Shown here in pieces: positions 33,361 through 34,697 of a stretch of 34,697 nt of DNA. Position 1 is the stretch's first letter, and each line of letters starts with the position of its first letter. The notes under the pieces are model-generated. The model saw only the letters and a program-made list of their open reading frames with translations, did no database searches and was not told where the DNA came from. The stretch is taken from positions 1 through 34,697 of the forward strand of contig JAGFIW010000183.1 in assembly GCA_024103195.1 (NCBI GenBank), in the 5' to 3' direction. The position numbers were made by a program, and so were the translations under genes. The DNA is from Saprospiraceae bacterium. Its GTDB lineage: Bacteria > Bacteroidota > Bacteroidia > Chitinophagales > Saprospiraceae.

Positions 33361-34697
33361 ATGGGGATGCAAACTCCTTTAAAGACCTCCTTTCAACTGC
33401 CTGATGGCAGGGAGGTGATCATTGAAACCGGCAAACTGGCCGCTCTGGCCGATGGTTCGGTGGTGGTGCGGTGTGGAAAAACCATGCTTTTTGCCGTAGT
33501 GGTTTCGTCGGCCGAGCCCAAGCCTGACCAATCTTTCTTCCCTCTTTCTGTGGATTACCAGGAAAAATTCGCGGCGGCCGGCAGGATTCCCGGTAATTTT
33601 TTCAGACGGGAAACCAAGCTGAGCGACTACGAGATTCTGATCAGCCGTTTGGTGGACCGCGCTATTCGCCCGCTTTTCCCGGACGATTACATGAATGAAA
33701 CCCAGGTCATCATCAATCTGGTTTCCACCGACCTGGATGTTCCTCCGGATGCCTTTGCCGCATTGGCCGCCTCAGCTGCCCTTGCCGTATCCGACATCCC
33801 CTTTGGCGGCCCGATTTCCGAAGTACGCGTTGCCAAGATTCAGGGTGAATACTTGATCAATCCCAATCACAGCGAACTAAAGAACGCGACCCTCGACTTG
33901 ATCGTAGCGGCTACCGAACGGGATGTCATGATGGTGGAGGGCGAGGCCAATGAGTGTTCGGAGCATGAACTGGTCGAGGCCATCAAGGTCGCCCACGAGG
34001 CGATTCGCATTCAGATCAGGGCGCAACTGGATCTTGCCCGGTTGGTGGGTGACAAAGCCCTTGTCAAAAGAGAAGTGCCCACCCCGGAAGCGGATGCCGA
34101 TCTTCAGGCTGAACTCGATGCTTTTGCCCGTGAAGAGATCCGGCAAATTGTCCTGGGCGCGCTGCCCAAAAAGGAAAGGGCCCAGCGATACAAGGATTTG
34201 TTGAAGAACTTCAAACTGAAGGTCGCCGGAGAAAAAGGCGAGGAATATGCGGTTGAAAAGGACAGCCTGATCGCCAAGTATTTTGAAAAACTCCGGAAAC
34301 AAATGTCCCGGAAAGCCATTCTGGAAGATCATGTACGATTGGACGGCCGCAAGTTTGATGAAATCCGGCCGATTTGGACGGAAGTGGATTTTTTGCCCTC
34401 GGCCCATGGATCGTCCATATTCACCCGGGGAGAAACCCAAGCCCTCGCTTCCCTGACATTGGGCACCAAATCCGACCAGGCCATGATTGACACGGCCCAG
34501 GAGTTGGGCTTTTCCAACTTTTTACTGCACTACAACTTCCCGGGATACTCCGTTGGTGAGGTCAAACCCAGCAGAGGACCGGGCCGCCGAGAAGTCGGTC
34601 ATGCCAACCTGGCAGGGCGTTCTCTCAAAAAGATCATGCCTTCCGACTTTCCATATACCGTGCGCATCGTGTCCGATATCCTGGAATCCAACGGAAG
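33361..34697 (+). CDS. pnp: Polyribonucleotide nucleotidyltransferase (3' end beyond window)
   Basis: The first 445 residues of PNPase are present; the usual length is near 700-750. The first RNase PH domain has FQLPDGREVIIETGKLAALADGSV, GNFFRRETKLSDYEILISRLVDRAIRPLFP and VNLVSTD-like ISTD segments (about 5-150). A helical domain follows (KERAQRYKDLLKNF ... KAILEDHVRLDGRKFDEIRPI), and the second RNase PH domain starts near 310 with SSIFTRGETQALASLTLG and HYNFPGYSVGEVKPSRGPGRREVGHANLAGRSL. It degrades RNA 3'-5' with phosphate as part of mRNA turnover. Two starts are possible (33361, 33367); the first is used. No clear consensus promoter was seen in the 136 nt after the terminator. Confidence 0.97.
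   Translation, partial: MGMQTPLKTSFQLPDGREVIIETGKLAALADGSVVVRCGKTMLFAVVVSSAEPKPDQSFFPLSVDYQEKFAAAGRIPGNFFRRETKLSDYEILISRLVDRAIRPLFPDDYMNETQVIINLVSTDLDVPPDAFAALAASAALAVSDIPFGGPISEVRVAKIQGEYLINPNHSELKNATLDLIVAATERDVMMVEGEANECSEHELVEAIKVAHEAIRIQIRAQLDLARLVGDKALVKREVPTPEADADLQAELDAFAREEIRQIVLGALPKKERAQRYKDLLKNFKLKVAGEKGEEYAVEKDSLIAKYFEKLRKQMSRKAILEDHVRLDGRKFDEIRPIWTEVDFLPSAHGSSIFTRGETQALASLTLGTKSDQAMIDTAQELGFSNFLLHYNFPGYSVGEVKPSRGPGRREVGHANLAGRSLKKIMPSDFPYTVRIVSDILESNG

Noticed and set aside
1..34697. 4.5S SRP RNA near ffh or ftsY, CRISPR arrays, insertion sequences, riboswitches
   Set aside because: I looked for the SRP RNA conserved loop, spaced repeats, transposase motifs and a cobalamin-riboswitch-like leader near the BtuF-like and TonB receptor genes and found none.

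Overview
The window is a chromosomal segment of a Bacteroidota bacterium, most likely from the Saprospiria (Lewinella-like); the class is an inference from gene content, not a computed placement. Pointers are a PorP/SprF protein, three proteins ending in type IX secretion (T9SS) sorting domains, SprB-type repeats, a TonB-dependent receptor with a carboxypeptidase-like N-terminal domain, the small Bacteroidota protein DUF4295 next to L33, and promoters of the Bacteroidota form TTG-N19-21-TAnnTTTG. Shine-Dalgarno sequences are mostly absent. No CRISPR array, insertion sequence, phage gene or clear sign of horizontal transfer was seen.

Left part (1-11.3 kb): a truncated porP/sprF gene on the minus strand, then a NAD(P) group: nnr (NAD(P)HX repair) overlapping a sirtuin (cobB), convergent with the proton-translocating transhydrogenase operon pntAA-pntAB-pntB. 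A two-CBS-domain protein is divergent from a compact cluster of an exported beta-propeller-like protein, a DUF1684 protein and a BtuF-like metal/cobalamin receptor. A subtilisin-like T9SS cargo protease follows.

Middle (11.3-18.4 kb): a promoter, tRNA-Arg(ACG), then rpmB-rpmG-DUF4295-ftsY. Next is a large secreted protein with a CxxCH motif, a choice-of-anchor V-like domain, SprB-type repeats and a T9SS tail, closed by a terminator. A BlaI-type repressor and BlaR1/M56 metallopeptidase with a TonB C-terminal domain form a two-gene operon with a textbook promoter and an operator-like dyad. It ends at a perfect 34-bp palindrome facing a small membrane-protein gene.

Right part (18.5-34.7 kb): a fused two-ATPase ABC protein and RNase D (minus strand) are divergent from a 1024-residue AsmA-family protein, which is followed by PPK2 and an S4-domain RNA-binding protein. 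On the minus strand a TonB-dependent receptor is followed after 4 nt by a secreted deiminase that resembles Porphyromonas gingivalis peptidylarginine deiminase (PPAD) in residues and domain order; this is the most interesting locus in the window. A MoxR/ChlI-like AAA ATPase is divergent from ffh, and the window closes with rpsO, a strong terminator, and the start of pnp.

Much of the window is housekeeping: protein targeting (Ffh and FtsY), ribosome and RNA turnover (L28, L33, S15, PNPase, RNase D), and NAD(P) metabolism. The accessory interest lies in the surface and secreted proteins.
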